A stretch of DNA of 64,000 bases from positions 1,860,001-1,924,000 of the forward strand of contig NZ_CAKLPZ010000001.1 of the NCBI RefSeq assembly GCF_923081025.1. Reading direction: 5' to 3'. Of the stretch, positions 15,064 through 25,400 are shown piece by piece. The translations under genes were made by a program, and so were the position numbers. Numbering within the stretch: position 1 is the stretch's first letter; each line of letters opens with the position of its first letter. The notes beneath the pieces are model-generated. The model saw only the letters and a program-made list of their open reading frames with translations, did not search any database and was not told where the DNA came from. The stretch comes from Neolewinella maritima. GTDB lineage: Bacteria; Bacteroidota; Bacteroidia; Chitinophagales; Saprospiraceae.

Positions 15064-17595
15064 ATGACTAAGATGAAGAAGGTACAGCCCCAGCTGCCCT
15101 ACGCTGCCGAGGCGGGGTTAGTGAATGAATCCAAAACAGTCAATACCCTTCGCTACGAAGACGTCTACTACGATCACCAGCCGGGACGTGTCACGAGCGT
15201 CGAACGGGAGGGTACGCAGACCTTCGTGCTGGCAAGTGCCGGCAAACTCGGACTACGGATCGAAGTATGGAGCGACGATGTGATCCGCTTTTTTTACACC
15301 TTTGGCGGGCAGGTCGATGACTTCAGCTACGCCCGGGATCCACAGGCGCGCATACAGGCTGCGTCGATAGAGTTCGAACAGACGGACACCCACAGTATAC
15401 TTACGACGGCTAATCTGGAACTTCGCGTACGCACGGTGGATAGCAGCGTAAGTATTACGGCGCGGGATAGCGGTCAACTGCTGCACGAATATGCTGCCCC
15501 GTTCTACGCCCGCACTACCCTGCTACGGGGCCTGGACCAGATGCGCTTGCAGTTTAAGACAGATCGCGAGGAAGGCTTTTTTGGACTCGGTGATAAGGCC
15601 TGGGACACGGACCTCAATGGCAGATGCCTGGATAACTGGTGCAGTGATTCGTTCGCCTACGGACGGGAGCGGGACGCGCTGTACCGGGCCATCCCCTTCT
15701 TTTACGGACTGCGCGATGGCAGCGCCTACGGGGTGTTCGTGGACAATAGCTACCGCAGCCACTTCGATTTTAACAGCAACCGCGATGATCTGGCTACGGT
15801 CTGGACCGAAGGTGGTGAGTTCGACTACTACTTTATCAACGGTCCGGCACTGGATCAAGTGGCGCAGCGGTATGCTCAGCTGACGGGCCTACCCGAGCTT
15901 CCGCCCCTCTGGGCGCTGGGCTACCACCAGTGCCGTTGGAGTTACTACCCGGAAAGCCGCGTTAAGGAGTTAGCCGCCACCTTCCGGGACAAAAATATCC
16001 CCTGCGACGCCATCTACCTGGATATCGACTACATGGACGGCTACCGTTGCTTTACCTGGAATAAGGACTACTTCCCCGATCCCAAGCAGATGATCTCGGA
16101 GCTACGCGATGATGGCTTCCATACGGTGGTCATGATCGATCCGGGCATCCGCGTTGATGAGGACTACCCCGTGTACACGGATGGTATTAAACAGGATGCC
16201 TTCTGTCGCCGCAGTACCGGCGAGCAGATGATCGGTCCGGTGTGGCCTTCGGAGTGCGTCTGGCCTGACTACACCGACCCCGACGTACGCGACTGGTGGG
16301 GGCAGCTATACCACGAGCTGTACGTCGAGCAGGGCGTAAGCGGCTTCTGGAACGACATGAACGAGCCGGCGATGTTCAAGGTCAACTCGCTGACCTTTCC
16401 GCTGGACGTGCGCCACGATTTCGACGGCCACGGCGGCGACCATAAGAAGGCCCACAACATCTACGGCATGCAGATGACGCGTGCTACCCATGACGGACTC
16501 AAGGCACTGCAACCGGCCAAGCGCCCCTTCCTGCTGGCGCGCGCCAACTTCAGCGGCGGACAGCGTTACGCTTCGCTATGGACGGGTGATAACGTAGCGA
16601 GTTGGGAGCATTTGGCGCTGGCTAACAGCCAGTCCCTACGCCTGGCCATCAGCGGCTACAGCTTCGTGGGCAGTGACATCGGTGGGTTTGTGGACGATCC
16701 TTCGCCCGAACTGTTGACCCGCTGGCTCCAGTTGGCAGTGTTCCATCCGCTGATGCGGGTGCACAGTATGGGCAACAATACGGACGGAGCGGCCGAGACG
16801 GAAAACGAAGAGGTCAAGAAGGCAGAGCGGGAGAACCGGCAGGATCAGGAACCCTGGGTGCACGGCGGCGAGCACACGCGGCGCAACCGGCTGGCCATCG
16901 AGATGCGCTACCAGTTGCTACCCTATCTGTACACGGCCTTTCACCACCACATCGCTACTGGCACTCCCGTGCTACGCAATCTATTTTTCTACGACCAGCA
17001 CGATCCCAGGTGCCGCGAGTACGGCGACCAATTTCTGGCCGGTAATGACCTGCTGGTCTGTCCGGTCATCAAGCCAGGTATAAAGACGATGAACATCTAC
17101 CTGCCCCGGGGGGAGTGGTATGACTTCTGGACGGGCAAACTACATGCCGGCCAGCAAAAGCTTCGCGCTCGGGTCAAGGCGGACCGGCTACCGATCTTCG
17201 TACGCGCGGGTGCCGTACTGCCCACCGTAGAGGCCGTACAGCACACCGCTGCCCTACAACGATTGGATACCCTGCACCTGTCGCTATTCCTGGCCGATCG
17301 CGGGGAAGGCACCCTGTACTGGGATGCCGGGGAGGGCTACGGATACCAGATCGGTCAGCACTCCACGCGAAGCTACCGGGTGGAACGGAGCGGACAACAG
17401 ATCACGCTATCGCAGGTGGTAGACGGTCAGTTCAATGCGTCCTTCACCCAGGCTAATATCCGTCTGGTCGGCCTGACCCACGCGCCGGGCAAGGTGACCG
17501 TGGACGGTGAGCTGCTCCCCCACGCGCTGCAGTTCGACCAACGTACGGCTTCGGTTGTTGTGCCCTTTAACTTCCGGACCGTAACCATCGAGTAG
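15064..17595 (+). CDS. Glycoside hydrolase family 31 alpha-glucosidase
   Basis: 843 aa, no signal peptide, so a cytoplasmic alpha-glucosidase acting on maltose-type or related alpha-glucosides. GH31 features: an N-terminal beta-sandwich (about 40-260), the (beta/alpha)8 barrel with GFWNDMNEPAMF, in which Asp431 is the expected nucleophile, and a second acid region RWLQLAVFHPLMRVHS, then C-terminal beta domains. Length is normal for the family. It precedes riboflavin synthase by 31 nt; no functional link is evident. Alpha-xylosidase is a possible alternative specificity within the family. Confidence 0.92.
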   Translation: MTKMKKVQPQLPYAAEAGLVNESKTVNTLRYEDVYYDHQPGRVTSVEREGTQTFVLASAGKLGLRIEVWSDDVIRFFYTFGGQVDDFSYARDPQARIQAASIEFEQTDTHSILTTANLELRVRTVDSSVSITARDSGQLLHEYAAPFYARTTLLRGLDQMRLQFKTDREEGFFGLGDKAWDTDLNGRCLDNWCSDSFAYGRERDALYRAIPFFYGLRDGSAYGVFVDNSYRSHFDFNSNRDDLATVWTEGGEFDYYFINGPALDQVAQRYAQLTGLPELPPLWALGYHQCRWSYYPESRVKELAATFRDKNIPCDAIYLDIDYMDGYRCFTWNKDYFPDPKQMISELRDDGFHTVVMIDPGIRVDEDYPVYTDGIKQDAFCRRSTGEQMIGPVWPSECVWPDYTDPDVRDWWGQLYHELYVEQGVSGFWNDMNEPAMFKVNSLTFPLDVRHDFDGHGGDHKKAHNIYGMQMTRATHDGLKALQPAKRPFLLARANFSGGQRYASLWTGDNVASWEHLALANSQSLRLAISGYSFVGSDIGGFVDDPSPELLTRWLQLAVFHPLMRVHSMGNNTDGAAETENEEVKKAERENRQDQEPWVHGGEHTRRNRLAIEMRYQLLPYLYTAFHHHIATGTPVLRNLFFYDQHDPRCREYGDQFLAGNDLLVCPVIKPGIKTMNIYLPRGEWYDFWTGKLHAGQQKLRARVKADRLPIFVRAGAVLPTVEAVQHTAALQRLDTLHLSLFLADRGEGTLYWDAGEGYGYQIGQHSTRSYRVERSGQQITLSQVVDGQFNASFTQANIRLVGLTHAPGKVTVDGELLPHALQFDQRTASVVVPFNFRTVTIE

Positions 17596-17626
17596 GCTAT
17601 CGCCGGCGGCAAACCCCTCCCCCACT

Positions 17627-18217
17627 ATGTTTACAGGAATTATCGAGGCCGCAGGCACCATCACGAACGTCAGGCGCGAGCACGCCAACGTGCACTTTAC
17701 CGTGCAAAGCCCCATTAGCGGTGAGCTGAAGGTAGATCAGAGCCTGGCTCATGACGGTGTCTGCCTTACCGTGGTCGCATGCACTAAGGATACCCATACG
17801 GTGACCGCCATTCAGGAAACCCTGAACCGGACCCGCCTGGGCGACTGGGAGGTCGGAGGTATCGTGAACCTGGAACGCGCCATGCAGGCCGGCGCACGTT
17901 TAGACGGCCACATCGTGCAGGGCCATGTAGACACCGTGGGCGAGTGCCTCCACGTCGAAGAAAGCGGCGGCAGCTGGTACTATACCTTTCGCTACGGCAC
18001 GGATGACCTACTGGTCGATAAGGGTAGTGTATGCGTCAATGGCGTGAGTCTGACGGTAGTAGAACCCACCGACGACACCTTCAAAGTAGCCATCATACCC
18101 TACACGCATGCGCACACCAACTTCAAGGAATTGCGGTCCGGGAGTGAGGTGAACCTGGAGTTCGACATCATTGGCAAGTACATCGCGCGGCAGCTTGCAG
18201 CATACACCAAGCCCTAA
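17627..18217 (+). CDS. ribE: Riboflavin synthase, alpha subunit
   Basis: Catalyses dismutation of two 6,7-dimethyl-8-ribityllumazines to riboflavin. 196 aa with the family N-terminus MFTGIIEAAGTI and two homologous lumazine-binding halves: the first with SLAHDGVCLTV (near 43-53) and GHIVQGHVD (near 98-106), the second with GSVCVNGVSLTV and IPYTHAHTNF. The internal duplication and length are as expected. It is not in a rib operon; the other riboflavin gene in the window (ribF) is about 16 kb away on the other strand. Confidence 0.95.
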   Translation: MFTGIIEAAGTITNVRREHANVHFTVQSPISGELKVDQSLAHDGVCLTVVACTKDTHTVTAIQETLNRTRLGDWEVGGIVNLERAMQAGARLDGHIVQGHVDTVGECLHVEESGGSWYYTFRYGTDDLLVDKGSVCVNGVSLTVVEPTDDTFKVAIIPYTHAHTNFKELRSGSEVNLEFDIIGKYIARQLAAYTKP

Positions 18218-18264
18218 GATCTAGCAATAGAATGCTCGCCTTAGGGGGATCCACAACATTAGTG

Positions 18265-18272
18265 TACCTTTC
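18265..18272 (+). promoter_or_regulatory. -7 element TACCTTTC
   Basis: Near-consensus element 29 nt upstream of the T9SS cargo gene at 18302. Confidence 0.4.
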
Positions 18273-18301
18273 AACATGTAAAGAACACGTAATAGATGGA
18301 C

Positions 18302-19303
18302 ATGAAACAAGCGCTACTCAGTTTACTTTGCCTACTCTCATTCGCCGGCATCGCACAGCAGCCGGACCTCGCCCACCCCATGTACCGGCAATCGGTCAGG
18401 CCCACTGCACTGCTGACCAACAAGGCCGTGCCGGAGACGATCCTACCCGTGAGTATCGAAACCCTGGACTGCGCCAACGAAGCGGTGACGTACCTACTTA
18501 ACGATACCCCCGGCTACTTCACCGGCACCAATGACTTTCTGGTGGAGGCTAACATCCAGCGGTTCATCTACGAAACCGATAGCGCCTTTCAGATCAACGA
18601 GGTAGGCGTCGCTTTTTCCACCATCGACTCCATATTAGACCCCACGCGTACGATCACTGCGCGCATCTACAATGACATCTCGGCGGACAGTACCCTGGGT
18701 AGCCTTCTCGGCGTTAGTATGGAAGTACCCGTCAGCGATCTGCTGGTCGCGGATACGTCTGGCATCCGCTTTACGCGATTCCCCTTTCCTGAGCCTGTCG
18801 TAGTGAGCCGCGACTCGTTCTGGGTCTGGATCGATCTATCAGATATTTACGAGGCGACTACGGGTGGGGACGTAGGTATCTACAGTACCCTCGATAGCTG
18901 TGGTGACGGACGCAACGCGTTTTTGTACCTACCGGGTACCGGTGGACAGCTTACCATAGCCTCTTACGAGAACATTGGGGCAGACCTGGAACTATTTATG
19001 CTCGCGGTAGTGGACCAAGAAGTCACCGTGGCTACCCGTCCAGCCCTGGCAAATTATCAAGCTACGGTGTCACCAAATCCTACAACCGACCGGTTTACCA
19101 TCGCCTTCACGGTAGCTGGTACCGGGCAATATCGCGCATCGCTATCTGATTTACAGGGGCGGACACTGCGGTCCCGACCCTTTGCGCCACGCAGTGGATC
19201 GGTGCGCTTCGACTGGTCGCTAGCTGATCTACCCCCCGGAGTATACCTCTACAACATCGACGGGCCCCAAGGCCGCCAGTCCGGCAAAGTGATCAAGCGC
19301 TAG
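18302..19303 (+). CDS. Secreted protein with type A T9SS sorting domain
   Basis: 333 aa. Signal peptide (about 1-18, ending GIAQ), then a central domain of about 220 aa that I do not recognise: FLVEANIQRFIYETDSAFQ, a Ser/Asp-rich beta pattern, two cysteines (ETLDCANE and LDSCGDG). The last about 75 residues are a T9SS type A domain (VSPNPTTDRFTIAF...LPPGVYLYNI...KVIKR). It should be exported to the cell surface. An ATG two codons upstream (18296) is an equal start candidate. Its stop overlaps that of rimM in a shared CTAG. Confidence 0.82.
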   Translation: MKQALLSLLCLLSFAGIAQQPDLAHPMYRQSVRPTALLTNKAVPETILPVSIETLDCANEAVTYLLNDTPGYFTGTNDFLVEANIQRFIYETDSAFQINEVGVAFSTIDSILDPTRTITARIYNDISADSTLGSLLGVSMEVPVSDLLVADTSGIRFTRFPFPEPVVVSRDSFWVWIDLSDIYEATTGGDVGIYSTLDSCGDGRNAFLYLPGTGGQLTIASYENIGADLELFMLAVVDQEVTVATRPALANYQATVSPNPTTDRFTIAFTVAGTGQYRASLSDLQGRTLRSRPFAPRSGSVRFDWSLADLPPGVYLYNIDGPQGRQSGKVIKR

Positions 19304-19806
19304 CCGGCCAGCTCCAGCAGGCCATCCGGCAGGTTCATGACCACGACCTCATCGTCCTCTCGCACCGCGACGACCAGGTTTTCGTGCAGTGGAATGTACA
19401 GCGTCTTGCCCTCGTAGGGCACCTCGGCCAGGTAGTGCTGCGGCAGGTCCATGATGTCTTCGATGGGTCCTAATAGGGGGTAGCCCTCGGCTTCGATCCG
19501 GTAGCCCAGTAGGGCGTCCCAGGGGGTGACCAGTTCGTCCACTTCGGCAGTGACCTGATGCTGCGGTAGCCACAAGGGTTTGCCGGATAGCAGACTGACC
19601 TGCTCGCGGGTAGTGAAGGTATCCAGCAGCACCGTGAGCTTGCCCCCCTCCCGGTAGTTCTTAACGAAATACGGTATGGCTGGGTCGCCGATGAGCACCG
19701 CCTTGGCCCGCAGCAGATCGTCCAGGTAGACTTCCTCTACTTGCAATCCCAGTTCTCCCTTGATGCCGTGTGGCCTACCCGTACGGCCTATCTCTACCAG
19801 TTCCAT
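19300..19806 (-). CDS. rimM: Ribosome maturation factor RimM
   Basis: Binds ribosomal protein S19 and helps 16S rRNA processing and 30S assembly. 168 aa from the start at 19806 (MELVEIGRTGRPHGIKGEL, the diagnostic N-terminus with the GxxGxKG turn), followed by the C-terminal PRC-barrel with the LGYRIEAEGYPLLGPIEDIMD and IPLHENLVVAVRED pieces. The longer start at 19839 is less likely since the family begins close to VEIG. In many bacteria rimM lies with rpsP and trmD; here it follows a sugar kinase gene by 36 nt, so the usual cluster is broken. Confidence 0.93.
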   Translation of the reverse strand: MELVEIGRTGRPHGIKGELGLQVEEVYLDDLLRAKAVLIGDPAIPYFVKNYREGGKLTVLLDTFTTREQVSLLSGKPLWLPQHQVTAEVDELVTPWDALLGYRIEAEGYPLLGPIEDIMDLPQHYLAEVPYEGKTLYIPLHENLVVAVREDDEVVVMNLPDGLLELAG

Positions 19807-19842
19807 CCGTTCTTCAGTTTTGCGCGCACGCCGGTGCAATGA

Positions 19843-20784
19843 TTAGTCAACGAGTAGCGCCTCGAGGCTGAGCGCTTCCCGGAGTGGACCGACGGTGGTC
19901 AGCTTCTTTTCAGCCACCGCCCGGCCCGCACGTGCGCAGGTGGGCCAGTCTTCGCCGGCCACGTGGGCGGCCAGAAAGCCGGACCAGAAGGCATCCCCCG
20001 CTCCCGTGGTGTCTTGTACATCGACCGGCCGGACGGGCAGACTGAAGCTCCCTGCCTCGCTGACTACGTAGCAGCCCTCCGCTCCGAGGGTCAGGCATAC
20101 TACCCCTGCCCCGAGGTCGAGGAGGCGTTCGGCGGCGTCCTCCTTGTCGTCCAGTGTCTCGTCGAACAGGCGCACGAAATCTACATCGCTGCACTTGACC
20201 AGGCTCTTTTTGTCGCTATCCGCACCGAGACTCAGGTAGCTATTGATGACCCACATCGCACCCAGCCGATCGGGCCAGATCTTACTGGCGTAATTGACAT
20301 CGATACTGAGCCGGGCACCGGCGGCTACCGCGCGGGCCGCCGCCTCCAGGATTGACGTGCGGGCGGGGTCGCGGCTCAGTGCGAAGGCCGTAGTGTGGAA
20401 GATCTTACAGTTCTGCAGGTAGGCGTCCGGGAATTGCTTGATGGTGATTTCCGCATCAGCGCCCCGATAGGCTTCGAAATTGCTGACGGCTTTGCTTTTG
20501 GTCACCAGGATCAGCGTGGTAGGTTCGGCGGCCCCACTGAGATGTTGTATGTCGACGTTTCGCTCCCGCAATTCATCCCGTAGCAGGGCGCCGGTATCGT
20601 CGTTACCTACGGTGGCTACCAGGCCGACGCTGCAGCCAAGCTGCCCCAGGTTCATGGCCAGATTGGCCGGGCTGCCCCCGGGGAGGCGCTGGTAGGTAGC
20701 GGCGCTGCGAAAGTCTTCGCTGTACTCGGTACTGATAAGGTCGACGAGTACTTCGCCGGTACAGATGATCTCGGGGACTTGCAT
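19843..20784 (-). CDS. PfkB-family carbohydrate kinase (fructokinase-like)
   Basis: ATP-dependent sugar kinase, 313 aa, ribokinase fold. Seen: LPGGSPANLAMNLGQLG (sugar-binding PfkB signature 1 region, near 34-50) and DTTGAGDAFWSGFLA (signature 2, with the catalytic Asp of GAGD near residue 260). The overall pattern, including EVLVDLIS near the start, is that of bacterial fructokinases or 2-keto-3-deoxygluconate kinases; specificity is not certain. A TAACTTTG element ends 4 nt before the ATG, predicting a leaderless message, and it faces the ilvA promoter. Confidence 0.88.
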   Translation of the reverse strand: MQVPEIICTGEVLVDLISTEYSEDFRSAATYQRLPGGSPANLAMNLGQLGCSVGLVATVGNDDTGALLRDELRERNVDIQHLSGAAEPTTLILVTKSKAVSNFEAYRGADAEITIKQFPDAYLQNCKIFHTTAFALSRDPARTSILEAAARAVAAGARLSIDVNYASKIWPDRLGAMWVINSYLSLGADSDKKSLVKCSDVDFVRLFDETLDDKEDAAERLLDLGAGVVCLTLGAEGCYVVSEAGSFSLPVRPVDVQDTTGAGDAFWSGFLAAHVAGEDWPTCARAGRAVAEKKLTTVGPLREALSLEALLVD

Positions 20785-20788
20785 TGCC

Positions 20789-20796
20789 CAAAGTTA
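20789..20796 (-). promoter_or_regulatory. -7 element TAACTTTG, 4 nt before ATG
   Basis: TAACTTTG-GGCA-ATG. Exact consensus match; drives the sugar kinase. Confidence 0.6.
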
Positions 20797-20828
20797 GCAA
20801 TTCCCGGCACCTGCGGCCGCGGCTGTAG

Positions 20829-20836
20829 TACCTTTA
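20829..20836 (+). promoter_or_regulatory. -7 element TACCTTTA, 4 nt before ATG
   Basis: TACCTTTA-GCGC-ATG. Drives ilvA; only 32 nt separate it from the oppositely directed kinase element. Confidence 0.55.
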
Positions 20837-20840
20837 GCGC

Positions 20841-22097
20841 ATGACTGGGATGCATAGCGTACTGATCTCCGTGGAGGAAGTGATCAAAGCCCGGCACCGG
20901 CTGCGCGGCGTGGCCCGGGAGACGCCCCTCATGCGGTCTACCCGCCTCAGTGAGCAGTACGGCGCCCAGGTGTACCTGAAGCGGGAAGATCTGCAGGAGG
21001 TACGCAGCTACAAGATTCGCGGCAGTTACAATAAGATGAGCTCCCTGACCCCCGATGAGCGCGAGCGGGGCGTAGTCTGTGCCAGTGCCGGCAACCACGC
21101 CCAGGGCCTGGCCTACGCCTGCAAGGCAATGCAGGTGCGCGGCACGATCTTCATGCCCGTAGTTACACCGGCCCAGAAGGTGCGTAAGGTGCGCATGTTC
21201 GGCGGCGACTACGTGGAGGTCGTGCTGATCGGCGATACCTACGACGATGCCTACGCCGAATCCATGCGCGTAGCCGAGGAGCGGGGACTGACCTACGTAC
21301 ACCCCTTCGATGACCCCAAAACGATTGCCGGACAGGGCACCGTAGGACTAGAGATCCTGGACGCGGCTACCCAACCTATCGATATGGTCGTACTGGCCGT
21401 GGGGGGTGGTGGACTGAGTGCGGGCATCGGCAGCGTGTTCCATCAGCTGAGTCCCGACACTCAGCTCATTGGCGTGGAGCCGGCCGGAGCACCGGCCATG
21501 TACGAAAGCATCCGGCAGGGGCAGATCGTGACGCTTGATACCATCGATAGCTTTGTGGACGGCGCAGCCGTGCGCCGCGTGGGCACGCATAACTTTCCGA
21601 TCGTAGCCGCCACCTTCGAACGCATCGAACTGGTGGACGAAGGCAAGGTCTGCGGCGTCATGCTGGACCTGTACAACGAGGACGGACTGGTCGTGGAGCC
21701 GGCGGGTGCCCTATCCATCGCCGTACTCGACCAGTTGGGTGACCTACGGGGCAAGCGGATCGTCTGTGTAGTGAGCGGGGGGAACAACGACATCACGCGC
21801 ACCCCCGAGATCCAGGAACGGGCACTGATGTACGCCGGACTGAAGCACTACTTCATCGTGCAATTTCCCCAGCGGTCGGGCGCGCTGCGCGACTTCCTGG
21901 ACGTGCTGGGACCGGACGACGACATCACGCATTTTGAGTACACCAAGAAGCATAACCGGGCCATGGGTCCTGCGCTGGTGGGGATTCAGCTCGGGCAGCG
22001 CGGCGGCTTCGAGCAGTTGCTGGAGCGCATGAACGAGCGCAAGATGCGCTTCGAGCACCTGAATGATCAGCCCATTCTGTTTGAGATGCTCATATAG
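20841..22097 (+). CDS. ilvA: Threonine ammonia-lyase (threonine dehydratase)
   Basis: PLP enzyme converting threonine to 2-oxobutanoate, the first committed step to isoleucine. 418 aa: PLP domain with EVRSYKIRGSYNKM (Lys58 forming the Schiff base), the glycine loop VGGGGLSAG, and a single C-terminal ACT-like regulatory domain (about 330-418, FIVQFPQRSGALRDFLDVL). The single ACT domain matches the shorter biosynthetic form of Bacteroidota. The ATG at 20841 is supported by the promoter 4 nt upstream; a second ATG three codons later is possible. ilvC is in the same window but not in this transcript. Confidence 0.94.
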   Translation: MTGMHSVLISVEEVIKARHRLRGVARETPLMRSTRLSEQYGAQVYLKREDLQEVRSYKIRGSYNKMSSLTPDERERGVVCASAGNHAQGLAYACKAMQVRGTIFMPVVTPAQKVRKVRMFGGDYVEVVLIGDTYDDAYAESMRVAEERGLTYVHPFDDPKTIAGQGTVGLEILDAATQPIDMVVLAVGGGGLSAGIGSVFHQLSPDTQLIGVEPAGAPAMYESIRQGQIVTLDTIDSFVDGAAVRRVGTHNFPIVAATFERIELVDEGKVCGVMLDLYNEDGLVVEPAGALSIAVLDQLGDLRGKRIVCVVSGGNNDITRTPEIQERALMYAGLKHYFIVQFPQRSGALRDFLDVLGPDDDITHFEYTKKHNRAMGPALVGIQLGQRGGFEQLLERMNERKMRFEHLNDQPILFEMLI

Positions 22098-22133
22098 TAG
22101 AACCAAAGGGGGGTAGTCAATTGTCTCCTCGCT

Positions 22134-22391
22134 ATGGAAGTACAACTAGCCTGCCCGAAGTGCGAGTGGCAGCCGGACGGTCACGCCCACTGGGTGTGCG
22201 ACAACTGCGACACCCGCTTCGACACCTTCGAGACCACCGCCATCTGCCCCAGCTGCAAGAAGCAGTTCAAGGATACGCAGTGCATCGAGTGCCGTGAGTT
22301 CTCCCCCCACCTGGAGTGGTACCGCAACCTGGATGCCTGGCTGATGGAGCAACTGGAACGCATCCGTGAGCGGGTGCTGTCGGACGCCTGA
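22134..22391 (+). CDS. Small zinc-ribbon protein
   Basis: 85 aa with four CxxC knuckles: CPKC (7-10), CDNC (22-25), CPSC (38-41) and CIEC (50-53), enough to bind two zinc ions as two ribbons. The C-terminal third (HLEWYRNLDAWLMEQLERIRERV) is an amphipathic helix. No family name recognised; such proteins can be adaptors or nucleic-acid binders. It lies between ilvA (36 nt) and the helicase gene (42 nt). Confidence 0.8.
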   Translation: MEVQLACPKCEWQPDGHAHWVCDNCDTRFDTFETTAICPSCKKQFKDTQCIECREFSPHLEWYRNLDAWLMEQLERIRERVLSDA

Positions 22392-22407
22392 CCACCCAAC
22401 AGTTTGT

Positions 22408-22415
22408 TACATTTA
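22408..22415 (+). promoter_or_regulatory. -7-like element TACATTTA
   Basis: Lies 18 nt upstream of the GTG start of the helicase gene. Confidence 0.35.
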
Positions 22416-22433
22416 CCGGCCTAACCCCCTATT

Positions 22434-25400
22434 GTGTTACATAACCTAAAACTTATTTCCGCCGGAGCCGGTAGCGGAAAAACATACCGCCTTACCGAAG
22501 AGATGGCCCAGCTGCTGACCAGCGGCGCGGTGCGTCCCAACGGTATCATCGCCACTACCTTCACCCAGCGGGCCGCCGCCGAGCTCAAGGAGCGGGTCCG
22601 GGTGAAGCTTCTTCGGGAAGGGCTGACCCAGGAGGCCAACGCGCTGACCAATGCGCTCATCGGTACGGTGCACGGCCTGGGCGTCAAACTGCTACGGCGG
22701 TTTGCCTACGAGGCCGGGGTGAGTCCGCAGGTAGATATCATCGCCGATGGTGACGACCAGCGCCTGTTCAACCTCAGCATGGCGGCGGTCATCAAGCTGG
22801 ACCAGATCCGGGAGATCGAGGGGCTATGTGAACGGCTGGGACTGAGCGCCAACGGAGAGAAGTACAACTGGCGCAAGGATGTACGTGGTCTGGTAGAAAT
22901 CATCCGCGGCAACAACTTCAGTAAGGAAGACATCGCCAAGAGCAGGGCTAATAGCTGGACAACGCTGCAGGCCTTCCTGCCGCCGGCCCGTGAGGACCTG
23001 ACGCTGCAACAGTACCACACCCGCATGCAGCGGGTACTCAAGGAGACCTTCGAGGCACTCTTCGATAATCCCGCGGACAGCACAAAGAAAACGGAGTCGG
23101 CCGCCGTGGGCCTACGCAGCGCACTTGCCCAACTGAAGCAGCACGACTACCTACCCTGGATCGAGTACGCCAAGATGGGGCGGTTCACCACCTCCGTAAG
23201 TGCGAAGAGTAAAGAGCTCGTAACGGAGTTGGAAGCGCTCGGTCAGGAACACGCTGCCCTCGCCGCCTTTCAGGACGACCTGAAGGGGTACCAGGATATG
23301 ATCTTCGACTTTGCCCGGGATAGTATCGCCGAGTACGATAGCTACAAGAAGAACCGGGGCCGCATCGACTATACCGACATGGAGGTGCTGGTACTAAAGC
23401 TCCTTGATCACCCCAGCGTACAGGCTACCCTGAGCCGCGAGCTGGACTTGCTTATGGTCGATGAGTTTCAGGATACCTCTCCCATTCAGCTTGCACTCTT
23501 CCTGCGCCTGTCGCAACTGGCCAAGCAGAGCGTTTGGGTAGGTGATCCTAAACAGTCGATCTATGGCTTTCGCGGGGCCGAGCCCCGGCTGATGGCAGCC
23601 GTCATGAACGCGAACGGCCCCATCGATCCAGCCAACATTCAGCGGGACAGTTGGAGGAGCCGCGAAGACATCGTGTACACCTGCAACAGCTTATTCGTCA
23701 GCGCATTTCCGGAGTTCGGCGCCCAGGAGGTCGCGCTCGAGCCGGTACGCAGTCGCGCAGGCTCCAAGTACGCCCCGGCTGAAAGCAGCGAGCTCAGCGA
23801 CACCGCAGGACTCATCCACTGGCACTTCGCCATCGAGGGCGGTGGCCGGTGGAAGGCGGCTTTCCTACACGACGCCCTGGCTAAGGCGATCCGGGAACTT
23901 CTGGCCGCCCCACCCCTCATCCTGCCCAAGGGAGAAACCACAGAGCGCCGACTACGCGCCGGAGACATCGCCGTCCTTTGCCGGACCAACTACGGCTGCC
24001 GCGACATCGCTGATGCCTTGGCTAAGCAGGGACTGTCCGCCGCAATTGCCCGCACCGGTCTGCTGCGCACCGCCGAGGCTACCCTACTCCTGGCCTGTCT
24101 GAAGTATATGCTCAACGGCAGCGACAGCCTGTCGGTAGCGGAGATCATGCTACTCGGCAGTCGGCATAGCCTGCCCGAGATCATTGATCACCGGATGGAT
24201 TACCTGGCCCAGACCGAGGAACTAGACACTGCCCCCCCCTGGGCTGAAGACGACAGCCTGCTACGGGAGTTGGAGGCGCTCCGCAAGATCACCTCCGAGC
24301 ACTCCACAAGTGAAATGCTCAATATCGTCCTCGAACGCATCGATCTGCGCCGTATCGCCGTAGCCTGGGGTGACGGTGAGCAGCGCCTCAGCAATGTAGA
24401 CGAACTGCGGCGACTAGCCGTAGCCTACGAAGACAACTGCCACCGGCAGTACCGGGCCGCCTCTCTGGGTGGCTATTTGCTGTACCTCAACCAGCTGGTC
24501 CGCGAGGAACAGGACACCCAGGGGGCCAGCGAACGGCCCGACGCGGTCAACGTACTCACCTACCACCGCAGCAAGGGCCTGGAGTGGCCAGCCGTGATAT
24601 GCTACAACCTGGAGCAGGGCCTGCGCGCCGATCTGTGGGGCCGTGCCGTGATCGCCGACGATCCCGACGCGCCGGTCGATCTGTCTGCTCCGCTGGCCAA
24701 TCGCTGGCTGCGCTACTGGGTGAACCCCTACGGCAGACTCAGTGGAGGCATTCCCTGGGTAGAGGAATTAGAAAGCAGTGACTGGCAGGCGCAGGCTACC
24801 GAATCCGCCCTGGCCGAAGAAGCCCGCCTACTCTACGTAGGCATGACCCGCGCCCGCGACTACCTGATCCTTCCCACCGGCAAGTACGGTGCCCCCTGGG
24901 TAGACCGCGTATACGGTCGGGGCGGCAAGGAGACTATCGTACTGGAACCCGGCACCACCGAGACCCCCTTTAGCTGGAACGACCGCGATATCGACAAGAC
25001 CAATCGGCAGTTCGTAGAGCCCATTTCTCAACCACGGACCGCAGCAACCTACTCCCCCCTACCCTTCCTGTCCGGCCAGCGGCCCGGCCGTACGCCCCAC
25101 GCTCCACAATGGGTCGATGAGGCCTTCATCCTGGACACCTTTGGGCCGTGCAGTAGCAGCGAGCCGCTGACTTACATCCAGCTGGACGAACCGGATCCTG
25201 CTACGGACTTACGACAGTACGCCCGCTGCGCTAGTGCATTCCTGGCCGGCGATCCCCACGGCGCGGACCGCTCGTACCGCGAAGAGGTCGCCCAGGCACT
25301 GCTCTACGATCACCAGCCCGGCGGCGCGATCGATGTAGCGCAGCTGCTTGCACAGTCCGACTCCTACAACGACTTTACGGAAGCCCACTGGCCCGCGGCG

